Shown: positions 1-10,549 of the stretch, piece after piece
Position numbering within the stretch: the first letter of the stretch is position 1
How the letters are laid out: each line of letters opens with the position of its first letter
NCBI GenBank assembly: GCA_024291935.2
Contig: CM044322.1
Coordinates: forward strand, 26,225,405-26,289,404
From: Okapia johnstoni
Lineage: Eukaryota > Chordata > Mammalia > Artiodactyla > Giraffidae
Direction: 5' to 3'
DNA length: 64,000 nt
Notes under the pieces: model-generated
Told to the model about the DNA's origin: nothing
Database searches by the model: none
Seen by the model: the letters and a program-made list of their open reading frames with translations, nothing else
Made by a program: the position numbers and the translations under genes

Positions 1-207
1 TTTGAGTTCACAGACCCAGGTTCCAATCTTAGAGCAGCCGCTGCCTAGCTGTGTGGCCTTGTGGGAATTATTCCTCCCACAGGTCCCAGTTTTCCTCATT
101 CATAAAATGGGCAGAGGAGTTGCCCTACCTTGTAGGGTTTGGGTTGTGGATTAGAGGAGATAAATGCATATAAAATCCTGGTGCATGGCAGCTGCTCAAT
201 AATGGTC

Positions 208-564
208 ACTGACAGCAGTCTCCAATCTTTCTGGCACCAGGGACCCGTTTCATGGAAGACAGTTTTTCCCTACGGATGCGGGGTGGGTGCAGTTTGGGCT
301 GATTGTCATAAGGAGTGCATAGCCTAGATCTCTCACATGTGCAGTTCACAGTAGGGTTTGTGCTCCTATGAAAATCCAGTGCTTCCACTGATCTGATAGG
401 AGGAAGAGCTCAGGCAGTAATGTGAGCGATGTGGAGCAGCTGTAAATACAGATGAAGCTTTGCTTAGTTGCCCGCCACTCACCTCCTGCTGTGTGGTCCA
501 GTTCCTAACAGGCCACAGACCAGTACCAGTCCTTGGCCCAGAGTTGGGGACCCCTGACTGCCAG
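208..564 (-). mobile_element. hAT-type DNA transposon relic (Charlie/Cheshire-like)
   Basis: Non-autonomous DNA transposon copy in reverse orientation. Imperfect terminal inverted repeats begin with CAG at 216 and end at 556. The flanks ACTGACAG (208-215) and ACTGCCAG (557-564) match at 7 of 8 positions, the 8-bp duplication expected of hAT elements. The interior resembles a common mammal-wide hAT family; the exact family name is from memory and unsure. No transposase frame survives. Confidence 0.8.
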
Positions 565-1002
565 GCTGTGTCCCAGCTGTCAGTGCAGCTTTGCATCCCA
601 GGTCCAAGAAAGTGACATCTGCACATCAGCTTGCAGGACTCAAGCCAGCTGTGCTGGCCCCAGGTCACAGCACAGACAGGTCCATTCCCTGCTGGAGAAG
701 CCACTGCTCATGTCTTTCCAGGCACAAACGGAGTTGTTTTCCATCCATCCCTTAGAAGTGCACCTTCCTGCAGGTGCTGCTGGCCCCAAAGCTGGCTGTT
801 CCCCATGGGGCAGAAAATGCACTTTGAGTAGGAAAACTCCTACTGGTTGGTCTTGCTGCCACCTGCAAAACAGGACCTAGTCCCAAGGGCCTGCATTGGA
901 GAAAGAAAGGTCCCCAGGCCCGCATCCAGAACATCCTCCAAGGGCCTGCTAAACAAATATTAATAATAAGGATGAACCAAATAGTTCATGCAAATATTTA
1001 AT
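565..1002. other. Unique sequence, no gene recognised
   Basis: No exon, RNA gene or clear repeat is visible here. Short open frames on both strands lack recognisable protein similarity. The stretch turns AT-rich after about 950. Confidence 0.5.
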
Positions 1003-1165
1003 AAGAAAATAACACACATGGACTTCCCTGGTGGCCCTGCGGTTAAGACTCTGAGCTTCCACTACAGGGGCACAGTTTCAATCCCTGGTTAGGGAAGTTC
1101 ACATGCCATGTGCAGTGTGGTCAAAAAGAAAACATGCTTCCAAAAGAAAAAGAAAATAACACATG
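1003..1165 (+). mobile_element. CHR-2-type tRNA-Glu SINE with target-site duplication
   Basis: The tRNA-like head (GACTTCCCTGGTGG) starts at 1021 and the short CHR tail runs into an A-rich end near 1149. Near-identical flanks AAGAAAATAACAC(AC)ATG at 1003-1020 and 1150-1165 are its target-site duplication. The pol III box B (GGTTCAATCCC type) is degraded. Confidence 0.85.
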
Positions 1166-2432
1166 TGAATTTGGCTTACTGTTAACTGCCCAGTGGAACT
1201 TCTCTGTGAATGGTGGACAGTATGACAGTTAATGTGATTGCATTCAGAGTATACTAGGTTTTTTTTTTTCTCTTTCTCACACTGTCTCCCCTGAGCACGG
1301 TGACCTTCCTAATTGTCTTAAGTGGATGTTGAAATGCGTTTTTATTCCTTGACTTGCTTGGCAGAGTTGGGACTGGAGCAGGCCACCAGGAGTATTCCTG
1401 GTAGTAAGGCTCAGAAGTGAATCCTGCGTGAAACACAGCAACACAGGCCAATAGAACAGAAATGAGAGCTTAGAAATAAATCCATGTATTATCCGGTCAA
1501 CTAGCATTTGACAGGGGAGCCAAGAATACTCAGTAGGGTAAATACTCAATAAATAGTGTTGGGAAAATTGGATATTCACATGCAAAGGAATGCGAGTGGA
1601 CACCTCTCTTATGCCAGTGACAGAAATTTACTCAAAATGGGATTAAATAAGATGTAAACATGGAACTATAAAACTCCTAGAAGAAAACATAGGGATAAAG
1701 CTCCTTGACATTGATCTTAGCAATGTTTTTTGGAGGGTATGACACCAAAAACACAAGCAACAAAAGCAGAAGTCACCAAGTGAGACTATATCAAACTAAA
1801 CATCTTCTGTGCAACAAAGGAAACAACAAAAGGAAAAGGCGGCCTCTAGGATGGGATTAAAATATTTCTGAACCACATACCTGACAAGGGGTTAATTATC
1901 CAAAATATAAAAGGAACTCATACCACTTAATAGCAAAAAGACAAACATCCAATTTTAAAATGGGCCAAAGGCCTAAGCAGACATTTTTCCAAAGAAGACA
2001 TACATACAATAGATACACGAAAAGGTGCTCAACATCACTTCAAAATTACAGTGAGGTATCACCGCACACCTGTCATTATATTCTGCTATTTTTAAAAATA
2101 CAAGAAATAACAAATGTTAGCAAGGATGTGGAGAAAAGGGAACTCTTGTGCTCTGGAAGGAATGTGAATAGGTACAGTGACTGTGGAAAACAGTATGGAG
2201 GTTCCTCAAAACATTAAAAATAGAGCTACCATATGATCTAGCAATTCCACTTCTGGGTATTTATCCAAAGGAAATAATAACACTAACTTGAAAATATAGA
2301 TGCACCCTCACATTCATTGCAGCATTATTTATAATAACCAAGACATGGAGCCAACCTAAATGTCCGTCAACAGATGAATAAAGAAGTCATGGCAAATTCC
2401 CTGGCAGTCGAGTGGTTAGGACTCCATGCTTT

Positions 2433-2652
2433 CTTCCCAGGTGGTGCTCGTGGTAAAGAGACATGCCAATGCAGGAGATGGAAGAGACGTAGGTTTGACC
2501 CCTGGGTTGGGAAGACCCCCGAGAGAAGGAAATGGCAACTCGCTCCAGTATTCTTGCCTGGAGAATCCCATGGACAGAGGAGCCTGGCGGGCTACAGTCC
2601 ATAGGGTTGCATAGGGTCAGAGGACATGACTGAAGCGACTTAGCAGGCACCT
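2433..2652 (+). mobile_element. Bov-tA SINE inside the CHR-2 SINE
   Basis: The tRNA-Glu-like head (CTTCCCAGGTGG) is followed by a Bov-A body including CCAGTATTCTTGCCTGGAGA and the terminal GACTGAAGCGACT. It lies between duplicated CHR-2 sequence. Confidence 0.85.
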
Positions 2653-2663
2653 GTGGTGAGGAC

Positions 2664-2798
2664 CAGAGAAGGCAATGGCACCCCACTCCAGTACTCTTGC
2701 CTGGAAAATCCCGGATGGAGGAGCCTGGTGGGCTGCTGTCTATGGGGTCGCACAGAGTCGGACATGACTGAAGCGACTTGGCAGCAGCAGCAGCAGCA
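2664..2798 (+). mobile_element. Bov-A monomer, second insertion in the stack
   Basis: A headless Bov-A body with CCAGTACTCTTGCCTGG and a (CAG)n end at 2781-2799. It is bracketed by GTGGTGAGGAC at 2653-2663 and 2799-2809, which implies its own insertion event. Confidence 0.8.
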
Positions 2799-2900
2799 GT
2801 GGTGAGGACTCCATGCTTTCACTGCTGAGGGAGCAGGTTCAGTCCCTGGTCAGGGAACTAAGATACTGCAAGCCATGCAGTGTGGCTAACAATAAAGTGT

Positions 2901-2986
2901 GAGATATATATGTAAATATCTGTGTATATATACATATATGTATATATATACTTGTGTATATACAAATGTATATATGTATATATATG
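2901..2986. repeat. TA/TATG-rich microsatellite
   Basis: Irregular tandem TATATG/TA units just after the CHR-2 tail, within the L1. Confidence 0.9.
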
Positions 2987-3540
2987 AATATTATTCAGCC
3001 ATTAAAAACAGAAGGAACTCTTACCATTTCCAACAACACAGATGAACCTGGAGGACATTATGCTAAGTGAAATAAGCCAGACAGAAGAAGACAAATACCT
3101 AAATCCCATATGGTCTCACTTATATACGGAATCTAAAAACAAAAGTCAAATTTATAATCACAAAGAGAATGGTGGTTACCAGGGGTCAGTGGGCAGTGGG
3201 GTCGGGAGGGTGGAGGAAACAAGAAGATGTTTAACACAGGAGACAAACTTCCAGTTATAAAAGGAGCAAGCTCTGGGGATCTAATGCACAGCATGGTGAC
3301 TGTAGCTAACAATATTCTATTACATACTTGAAAGTTGCTAGGAGAATAGAACTTCAATGTTGTCACCATAACAACAACACAGTGATAATTGTGTGAGGTG
3401 AAGGATGTGTTAACTAACCTTGTCAGGGTAAATATTTTGCAGTATATACACGTATCAAATGATCACATTATATACCTTAAACTTACACAATGTTGTATGT
3501 CAATTATATCTCAATAAAACAGAGGGTGGTGGGCAAATAA

Positions 3541-4046
3541 GAAAGAAAGAAGCAAGCCATTGCATGGCTGGTGACCTGGGAGAAGTAGCCCAATGCTGAA
3601 CGGGAGTCCAGAGTTTACTGGATAATCCAGACATTTTGCTTTCTGCCCCATAAAATGAAGATGTTAACAGGGGCATGTTAATATTTTTTCAGCATCACAA
3701 AATGTAAAAAGTGAAAGCGCAGATGATTAGTTGAAACACGAAAGAAATCTTTAAAAATCATGGTGTTTACCGACGGTCTCCCTCCCCTAGTGATCTCATC
3801 ACTTTCTCGAGGACAAGCTGGTGACCCTAGGTGATCATCCCTGAGGGGAGGTGACAATGAAATAATCCCAGGTTGCCCTCATCATGGAACCACTCGATAT
3901 GCCTCCTTCTTTTGAAGACCTGGAAGGGGAGGTGTCTCTGAAACAGAGAACATGTGGGTCAAATTGAAATATTCAATCTGGTCCTCCCTCCACCCTCTCC
4001 CTTCCCTACCCTCCCACTCCCATGCTGGCATTTGAAATGAAGCCCT
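3541..4046. other. Unique sequence with pyrimidine-rich tract
   Basis: No gene or repeat family is recognised. A polypyrimidine tract (CTCCCTCC/CCCTCTCCC units) occupies about 3979-4020. Confidence 0.5.
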
Positions 4047-4343
4047 GGACTTTGCTGGTAGTCCAGTGGTTAGGAATCCACCTGCCAATGCAGAGGACAC
4101 CAGTTCGATCCCTGGGCTGGGGAAGGTTCCACATGCCATGGGGCCACTAAACCCATGTGCTGCAACTACTGAGCCCACACTCTAGGGCCCGTGCTCTGCA
4201 ACGAGAGAAGCCATCGCAATGAAAAGCCCATGCACCCTGCAGCTAGAGACTAGCCCCCCGCTCGCTGCAACTGGAGAAAGCCTGAGCACATCAAGGAAGA
4301 CCCAGAACAGCCGAAGATAAATAGAAAGAAAGAAAGAAATAGG
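4047..4343 (+). mobile_element. Long-form CHR-type SINE
   Basis: A tRNA-Glu-like head with box B GTTCGATCCC is followed by the long CHR body with CAACTACTGAGCC and GCAACGAGAGAAGCC, ending in an (AGAA)n tail at about 4321-4340. Confidence 0.85.
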
Positions 4344-4909
4344 ATGCACATGCGTGGTAAAAGCTGAGACAGCTCTGAGATGCTGCCCCAGGAGGCCAAT
4401 TGAGTTTGAAAAAACGCTCTGGGTACAAAGACAAGGCATGCCCAGGCATGTCCTAAACTGCTTCCAGAAAGAAGTGTCCTCTGAGCTCAGTTGGAGGGAC
4501 AGACAAAAGGGGTTTAATGGAACAGAGAACATGGCAGGGAAGCAGGGGCACTGCAAATGGAGCTGCATTTCCAGAAATCTGGCTAGCTGTTTCTCACCTG
4601 AGTGGAGGGGCACCCTTTCTCTACCCCCATCTTCCCCTAGAATGGATATGCTCCCTACTGAACGTCTCTGGTGCCTGTTTTCATGGATGCTGTGAACTGG
4701 GCTTTGTTCTCTCAGCCTGGGCTAGGACTCTATTTGATGTGTCACAGCTCCTGCACTAACTCTGTGCCAGGCTTGTGCTGGACACCTGCCTGCTTTATTT
4801 CGTTTACTCTTGAGGACAACTCACCTAGAATGTTCTAGAGAGACACAATAGCAAAACAGTTAAGAGTATGCGCTGTGCTGCGGGGAAGGATGCGGGGAAG
4901 GATTCGGAG

Positions 4910-5395
4910 AAGCAAGAGTTAGGAAGTTTGAGATTGACATATACACACTGCTATATTTAACATGGATACCCAAGAAGGACCTACTCTGTAGCACAGGAAA
5001 CTCTGCTCAATGTTACATGGCATCCTGGATGGAAGGCGAGTTTGGGGGAGAATGGATACATGTATATATATGGCTGAGTCCCTTTGCTATTCACCTGAAG
5101 CTATCATAACATTGTCTGTTAATCAGCTCTAAGTGAGTGCTTAGTCACTCAGTCGTGTCTGACTCTTTGCAACCCCATGGACTATAGCCTGCCAGGCTCC
5201 TTTGTCCATGGGATTCTCCAGGCAAGAATACTGGAGTGGGTAGCCATTCCTTTTTCCAGGGGATCTTCCCAACCCAGGGATCGAACCCAGGTCTCCCACC
5301 TTGCAGACGAATTCTTTACCGTCTGAGTCACCAGGGAAGCTCTAATTACCAATACCCCAATACAAAATGAAAAGTTTAATTAAAAAAAGAAGAGC
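4910..5395 (+). mobile_element. Ruminant L1 3' end, split by a SINE
   Basis: 3' UTR segment with the TATATATGGCTGAGTCCCTT motif (about 5064) and the terminal CCCCAATACAAAAT (about 5353), interrupted by a Bov-tA. The same 3' end recurs at about 14.99 kb. Confidence 0.8.
5131..5342 (-). mobile_element. Bov-tA SINE, full length
   Basis: Antisense copy running from the Bov-A end (AGTCACTCAGTCGTGTC) to the tRNA-like head (CACCAGGGAAGC). AGCTCTAA at 5126-5133 and 5338-5345 is a candidate duplication. Confidence 0.9.
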
Positions 5396-5397
5396 AT

Positions 5398-5705
5398 GTG
5401 CTGGAACCAGACTGCCTGAGTTCAAATCTCACATTCTTTCCTTATTAGTAGTATCCTTGGGAAAGTTAAAGTTATTTACCACCCATATCTCAAAGTTTCC
5501 TCGCTATAGAATTGGGAATAATAGTAGTATATACTTTGTAGGACTTCTACAAGGATTAAATTCATCACATATAGTTCAGTACCTGGTACTGAAGTTCTGC
5601 GTGGTAAGTTCTATGTGAGATAACTGTTAGTACTCGTATTATTCCATTGAACAGGTAAAGAAACTGAGGCTCTGAGAATTTAAGCAATTTCTCCAAGGTC
5701 ACAAA
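5398..5705 (+). repeat. MIR SINE relic
   Basis: Core MIR features in order: CCAGACTGCCTGAGTTCAAATC, a diverged splice-like core, GGATTAAATTC and a closing GAAACTGAGGCTC segment that may belong to a second MIR in reverse. Confidence 0.7.
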
Positions 5706-6235
5706 GTTAATATTCCGCTAGTTTTGCAAGGATTCCCCAAGGGTTGCCCTCTCTCTCCCAAGCTTGACTTAGAGCCTTTACAAGCTGGACTTAGAGAGCC
5801 TTTACCTCCTGCCCACAGTCTCCTCCTCCAACATCAAGCCCTTGCTTCCCTTCTCAGTTAGGTGGGAAGGGTCTACCTAACAGAAGCCACCTCATCTCAG
5901 ATGTGTGCCTCTGTATCTGTTACTGCCACCATACCTTTGTTTAGGCTGTTTCCTCTGCCCAAAATTCTCCCCTCCCCATCTCTGCCCATCCTGACCTCTG
6001 CCCTCAAGACCCTGTGGATATATCTGGTGGGGGAAGCCCCTCTGCATTTCTGGGTGCCTCCTCTTCAGCTGGCCACCTCCCACCCCCACGCACTCAGAGA
6101 GCCAGGGCCACATTTTACGCCTCCTGGCGTTCTCCTGCCTTGCCTAACACGATGCTCAGTGTGCCATCATTTCCAGCATGGGTGACCCTCCCTCTTAGGA
6201 TCCGGTTCCTGGCCCAGGGCTATTTGGATTCAGCT
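5706..6235. other. Unique sequence, no gene recognised
   Basis: C-rich stretch with two overlapping open frames around 5862-6379 that lack conserved domains. I see no splice-bounded exon or assignable repeat. Confidence 0.45.
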
Positions 6236-6451
6236 CAGTTTCTCAACCTCAGCACTACTGATGTTTGGAGCCCAATAATTCTTTGTTGTGGGGACTGTCC
6301 TGTGCATCATAGGATGTTTTGCAGTATCCCCAGCCTCTACCCATTAGATGCTGGTAGTAACTCCCCTCTCTCATTGTGACAAACAGAAATGTCTCCGGGC
6401 ATGGCCCAATGTCCCCTGTGAGGCAAAGCTGCCCCACACTGAGAACCAATG
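6236..6451 (-). mobile_element. MER20-like hAT relic
   Basis: Inverted termini CAGTTTCTCAACC (6236) and GAGAACCAATG (to 6451) flank the characteristic TTGTTGTGGGGACTGTCCTG and AAATGTCTCCGGGCAT segments. No coding capacity. Confidence 0.8.
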
Positions 6452-6721
6452 ATAACCAGAATTTCCCCAGGGGTGGCCAGGATGAGCAAGGGGTGACTTT
6501 AGCATGGGAGGCTGCAGAGGGGGAGTCTGAATTCCCCAAACCTACATGCAGGGAGGTCACAGAGACCAGGAAGGGTGGTGCAGATGGTGAATGAGCAGGA
6601 GTGTACCTACCTCCTGCCCGTCACAGCCAGTTGGAAATGTAGTCCAGCTTTTGCCATATCTTGAAACTCTTCAAAAGAAGCCAGAAATCCTATCTTTTAC
6701 ATGAAATTCCCTGATTCTTAT

Positions 6722-7245
6722 TTACAAAACAAAAACAGACTCACAGACTTAGAGAATGAATGTATGGTTGGTTACCAGTGGGGACGAGTTGGAAGGGAGG
6801 AATAGACTGGGAGTTTGCGACTGACATGTACACATTGCTATATTTAAAATAGGTGACCAGGGCTTCCCTGGTGGCTCAGCGGTAAAGAATCCACCTGCCA
6901 ATACAGGAGACATGAGTTCGATCCCTGATCTGGGAAGATCCCACATGCCAAGGAGCAACTAAGCCCATGCACCACAACTACTGAGCCTGTGCTTTAGAGC
7001 CCATGTCCTGCAACTACTGAAACCAGCACACTGGAGAGACCATGCTCTGCAACAAGAGAAACCACTGCATGAGAAGCCCCACACACTGCAACTAGAGAGT
7101 AGCCCCCATTCGCCGCAACTGAAACCTGCACAGCAATGAAGGCCCGGCACAGCCAAAAATAAACAAATAAAATAAATAACTAATAGGAGCCTACTGTAAG
7201 GGGGAAAAAAAGAATTTAAAAAAAAGAAAAAAATTCACTATTTCT
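6722..7245 (+). mobile_element. L1 3' fragment split by a SINE
   Basis: L1 3' UTR text (ACTCACAGACTTAGAGAATGAA, then CACATTGCTATATTTAAAAT) runs to 6860 and resumes after the SINE as AATAGGAGCCTACTGTA at about 7183, ending in an A-rich tail. Confidence 0.75.
6861..7178 (+). mobile_element. Long-form CHR-type SINE
   Basis: Complete copy: head GGCTTCCCTGGTGGCTCAG, box B GTTCGATCCC, body with CAACTACTGAGCCTG and an AAATAAACAAATAAAAT tail. It interrupts the L1 3' end. Confidence 0.88.
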
Positions 7246-7585
7246 TAAATGTTGGCAATTAATATGAATTGTTTTAAAACATGCGGGAAAACCAGAGTAT
7301 GTCTGTAAGTTTTGCAACCTTTCCTATGGACTGAACTTCCATCCTAGAAGCTTCAGGCATCTCATACCTCCGAGGCTGGAGGGTCCCCATTCTCTCTGCA
7401 GTGGTTTATGTCTTAGGCACTATGCATAAGCCCCACATTAGGACTCTGGACCACACAGGTAGTCTGTGCCCACATGGGCTCCTCCAGCCCCCTTCTGAAG
7501 CCCACTGCCAAAGAAGTGGAAGGTTCTAAATTCCCAAGTGACAGAGAATATGGCAAGTACCCCTGGAAGGGGATCAAGAAGCCTG
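7246..7585. other. Unique sequence, no gene recognised
   Basis: AT-rich at first, then mixed composition. No exon, RNA gene or identifiable repeat. Confidence 0.45.
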
Positions 7586-7692
7586 AGCTCTCATCCAACA
7601 GTGGCACTGATTTGCTGTGTGACCTTGAGCAATCATTCGCCCTCTCTGAGCTTCAGTTTCCTCCTCTGTCACATGTTCGTAGGATGAAGAAA
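7586..7692 (+). repeat. MIR relic
   Basis: Conserved MIR core: GCTGTGTGACCTTGAGCAA followed by GCTTCAGTTTCCTCCTCTGT. Confidence 0.75.
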
Positions 7693-8014
7693 GAGAAGGG
7701 AGGATGAATGCTCTCTGTTCCTGGGACTTGAGTGAGTATTTCCTCTTGGCAGCACAGAGTCCCAGTTGGCCCCCAGGGCCCAGCGGGCATTCTTGTCCTC
7801 AGACTGACTTGGGCAGGGACAAGCTGGTTCCACCTCCTGGCTCAGGAATCCTGCATGTCAGAGCAGGGAGTCTGGGTCACCCTGATGGACTCTTTTCTCT
7901 GTGCAATCAGGTTATGGATGCTGGAGGTTGTTCCAAGAGTGGAATCTACCATTCTATCACTAGGAAGAGTCAGACTGTTGGCCCTGCTAGTGCCGATGGC
8001 AAAGTTCTGGGTTA

Positions 8015-8155
8015 GTGAGACCCAGCACAGCCATAAATTAATAAATAAGTTAATAAATTTAAAAATAAATAAAATAGATAACCAACAAGAGCCTACTGTA
8101 AAAAAAAAAAAAAAAAAAGAATTTTTAAAAAAGGAAAAAAATTCAATCCTGCCCA
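8015..8155 (+). mobile_element. Second SINE-tail plus L1-tail fragment
   Basis: Repeats the order seen at about 7150-7245: CACAGCCA, an ATAAATAA tail, AACCAACAAGAGCCTACTGTA, a poly(A) run at 8101-8118 and AAAAAATTCA. Only the tails are present, with no SINE head or L1 body. Confidence 0.65.
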
Positions 8156-8744
8156 GAGATATTCATGGCCACAAGATGGCTCAGGTGGGCAAGCCCATAT
8201 GTGGCCTGTCTGCAAGCCTCAGACAGTTTCCCAGGGGGCTCTGCAGCTGAGAGGAGTGGAGGGGTTCTGGGAGATCTTTTTATCCAACCTCCTAATTGTA
8301 TAGATGGGGGAACTGAGGCCCAAGGTCACCCAGACAACAGAACAAAAACCAACATCTCCTGACTCCCTGTCCAGTGCTCCTTCTGATCTATCATTGGGCT
8401 ATCCCGGAAGTGGGTGCTGGTGAGATGCACAAAGAATTACATATATACAGACCCAGACAAGCACTGACTTTGCCTGTCACCAACTGTGGTTTAAGACCAG
8501 TGGTGTGGACTCCATGCCTAGAACACCTAGGTGGGGGACACACTGTTACCGTGTGGCATGGAATGGGGGTCCTATCACCAGGCCTCCTGATTTTTCCAAA
8601 ATAAAGCTATATAGCTGAATTCTTTGGTATAAATTATCCTCAGTTTTAAATGATGGCCACTGGTGTTTTAAATGCCTTCTGTTAGAGTGCTAGGAAAAAG
8701 AAAACACATTTACAGGCCACAGTTGGCTCCAGGGCTACCAGTTT
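8156..8744. other. Unique sequence with a short reverse MIR-like piece
   Basis: A GGGGGAACTGAGGCCCAAGGTCACCCAGAC segment at about 8305-8335 is MIR-like in reverse. Otherwise nothing is recognised. Confidence 0.45.
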
Positions 8745-8862
8745 GCAACCTCTGCTCTCTTCTCTTACCCTCAGTTTACCCTACTTTAAAATGGGTATCA
8801 TAACAGTATCCTTCTCTCAAGAGGGCAGTTGAGGGATTAAATGAAATGAAACCACTAGAGGG
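8745..8862 (+). repeat. MIR relic
   Basis: CCCTCAGTTTACCCTACTTT, AAAATGGGTATCATAACAGT and GAGGGATTAAATGAAATGAA follow the MIR 3' half. Confidence 0.65.
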
Positions 8863-9837
8863 CCCATTTTACCCCTGGGCCCGCAGTGAAAGGCAGCTAT
8901 TATTTGTTAAGACATGAGACCCTTTTCATAGGAGAAATGGGAAGGGGCTTGTTAAGTTTAGCACAAGGCAACTGGGAGGTCCTGAGCCAGAACTCGGGAT
9001 CTTTCCATCAGTCTGCAAACTTGAGTGCTTGTTGCCTGCCTCGTGCCATGGGCATGTGTCAATTTAAAACCCTGTCCCTGCCCTGAATTTACAGGGGAGG
9101 CTGGGTTGATCTTCATCCCAGGAATCTCAGAACATCCCTCCAGTGGGCCTCTAATCTGAGAGGAACATCCTACTTTCAAAGGTCAGGTCTTTAAAAACAA
9201 AAAGAATGCATCTCTTTTTATATTAGAAACACATTTCTGCTTGTTTGTTTTAATGAGAAACTTCACGGGGAAAATGACAGTCCTTCCTACATATCTGTTC
9301 AACAAATCTGCCTCCCGAAAACCAGTTCCAAAGATATTAAAAGGACAATTCTGGGAAAAGAAGAATTTAGAGCAGTTCTAATTAGTCCCTGTGGGATTAG
9401 GGGCCACTGACAATTTCTGCCCTGAGAACCCAGAGACCAGGGCCTAAGGTTATATCCTGATGTCCAGGGTGCAAAACGTTCTTCCTCCTGGGCTTGGCCC
9501 TCACAGGGACCGCTGAGGGCAGCGTCAGGCCCATTCCTGGCTTTGCGGGAGGCCTTGCAGCCACAGAACCCTTTATCTGCTGTGCAGTGCTGACTTAGGC
9601 TGTGCGAGCTCTGCCTACAGGGTGGGAGAAGCCGGGAGTCGCTCTGGTTGACATGCCTGAGTTTTGGTGGGCGGGCAAGCAGGTAAAGCCCATAATTACA
9701 GGAAAGCAGCCTGGGGCATGTGCAGACAGGCCTCCTGGAGCCCAGGCAGGTGGCCTCCCAACTAGGGAGGGCCCCAGGGTTCACACTCTGCGTGCAAAAA
9801 GCCATCAGGGTGGGGGAGGGGTAGTTATGTAACTGCG
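8863..9837. other. Unique sequence, no gene recognised
   Basis: No repeat family or exon is supported. A 168-residue reverse frame at 9299-9805 has no recognisable domain and is treated as chance. Confidence 0.45.
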
Positions 9838-9936
9838 ATGTGTATGTGTGTGTGTCTGTGTTAGTCGCTCAGTTGTGTCTGACTCCCTCCTCTGTCCAAG
9901 GAATTCTCCAGGCAAGATCACCCAAGTGGGTCGTAC
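9838..9936 (-). mobile_element. Bov-A fragment preceded by a short (TG)n
   Basis: TTAGTCGCTCAGTTGTGTCTGACTCC and ATTCTCCAGGCAAGA are Bov-A body in reverse. The segment between them is deleted and the tRNA-like head is absent. Confidence 0.8.
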
Positions 9937-10010
9937 AGCCACTGAAAACATGACGCTACATTCCACGGTCTCATTCCTCCCCACCCACTCAGAAGGACAT
10001 GGAGAACTAG

Positions 10011-10219
10011 CAGTCCTTGCTCCAGGCAATGGCGGTGGCCCTCACCTTTATCAGCATCAGGGTTACCTGGAGAGGGCTGTTGAAACAGACTTGTCAGGCC
10101 TCACCCCAGGAATTTCTGACTCAGGAGGTGGGGGTGGGGAAGAGGATTTGCATTTCTCAAAAACGCACAGGAAAGGCGCTGATACAGCTAGTTCAGGGAC
10201 GCCACTTTGAGAACCACTG
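10011..10219 (-). mobile_element. MER5-like hAT relic
   Basis: Interior CATCAGGGTTACCTGGAGAG and GAGGATTTGCATTTCTC, with terminal GAGAACCACTG at 10209-10219. Matches the non-autonomous MER5/Charlie group. Confidence 0.7.
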
Positions 10220-10404
10220 CTGTAGGGCTTTCTGAGGCCAGCCTACTTGGGCCCCTGATTTGCTGTGAGTCTCTAGGCAAATATCTGAGCCTCTCTGGAC
10301 TTTTTTTTTTTTCTCCTTTCTCAGAGGGAGAAGCTAGCTTTATATTTGAACAGATAAACCCCACCTCGGTGTTGAGATGCCTAATTACTATTTGTAGGTA
10401 GTTC

Positions 10405-10549
10405 AGAGATGGCTGGATGGCATCACCAACTCAATGGACATGAATTTGAGCAAGTTCTGGGAGATGGTGAAGGACAGGGAAGCCTGGCATGCTGCATGCA
10501 GTCCATGGGGTCGCAAAGAGTTAGACATGACTGAGCGACTGAACAACGG
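10405..10549 (+). mobile_element. BovB/ART2A 3' end
   Basis: GGATGGCATCACCAACTCAA, GGTGAAGGACAGGGAAGCCTGG and GACTGAGCGACTGAACAAC are the last ~140 bp of BovB. The copy is 5'-truncated. Confidence 0.9.

Larger units (their letters stand above)
2393..2898 (+). mobile_element. CHR-2-type SINE split by two later SINE insertions
   Basis: The head lies at 2393-2433 and the rest resumes at about 2810, ending near the AATAAA-like stretch at 2892. The material between is a Bov-tA and a Bov-A copy. The duplicated flank GTGGTKAGGACTCCATGCTT appears at 2412 and again at 2799. Confidence 0.8.
1442..3540 (+). mobile_element. Old L1 LINE, ORF2 3' end and 3' UTR, interrupted
   Basis: The sequence matches the end of L1 ORF2 and its 3' UTR: a stretch around 1480-2380, resuming at about 2990 with the typical TATTCAGCCATTAAAA segment and ending in an AT-rich tail near 3530. 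Stops and frameshifts break every frame, so it is dead. A stack of SINEs and a TA-rich microsatellite interrupt it between 2393 and 2990. Confidence 0.85.

Noticed and set aside
1442..3540. Possible retrogene in the left 3.5 kb
   Set aside because: The order of segments matches L1 ORF2 and its 3' UTR, with frames broken throughout.
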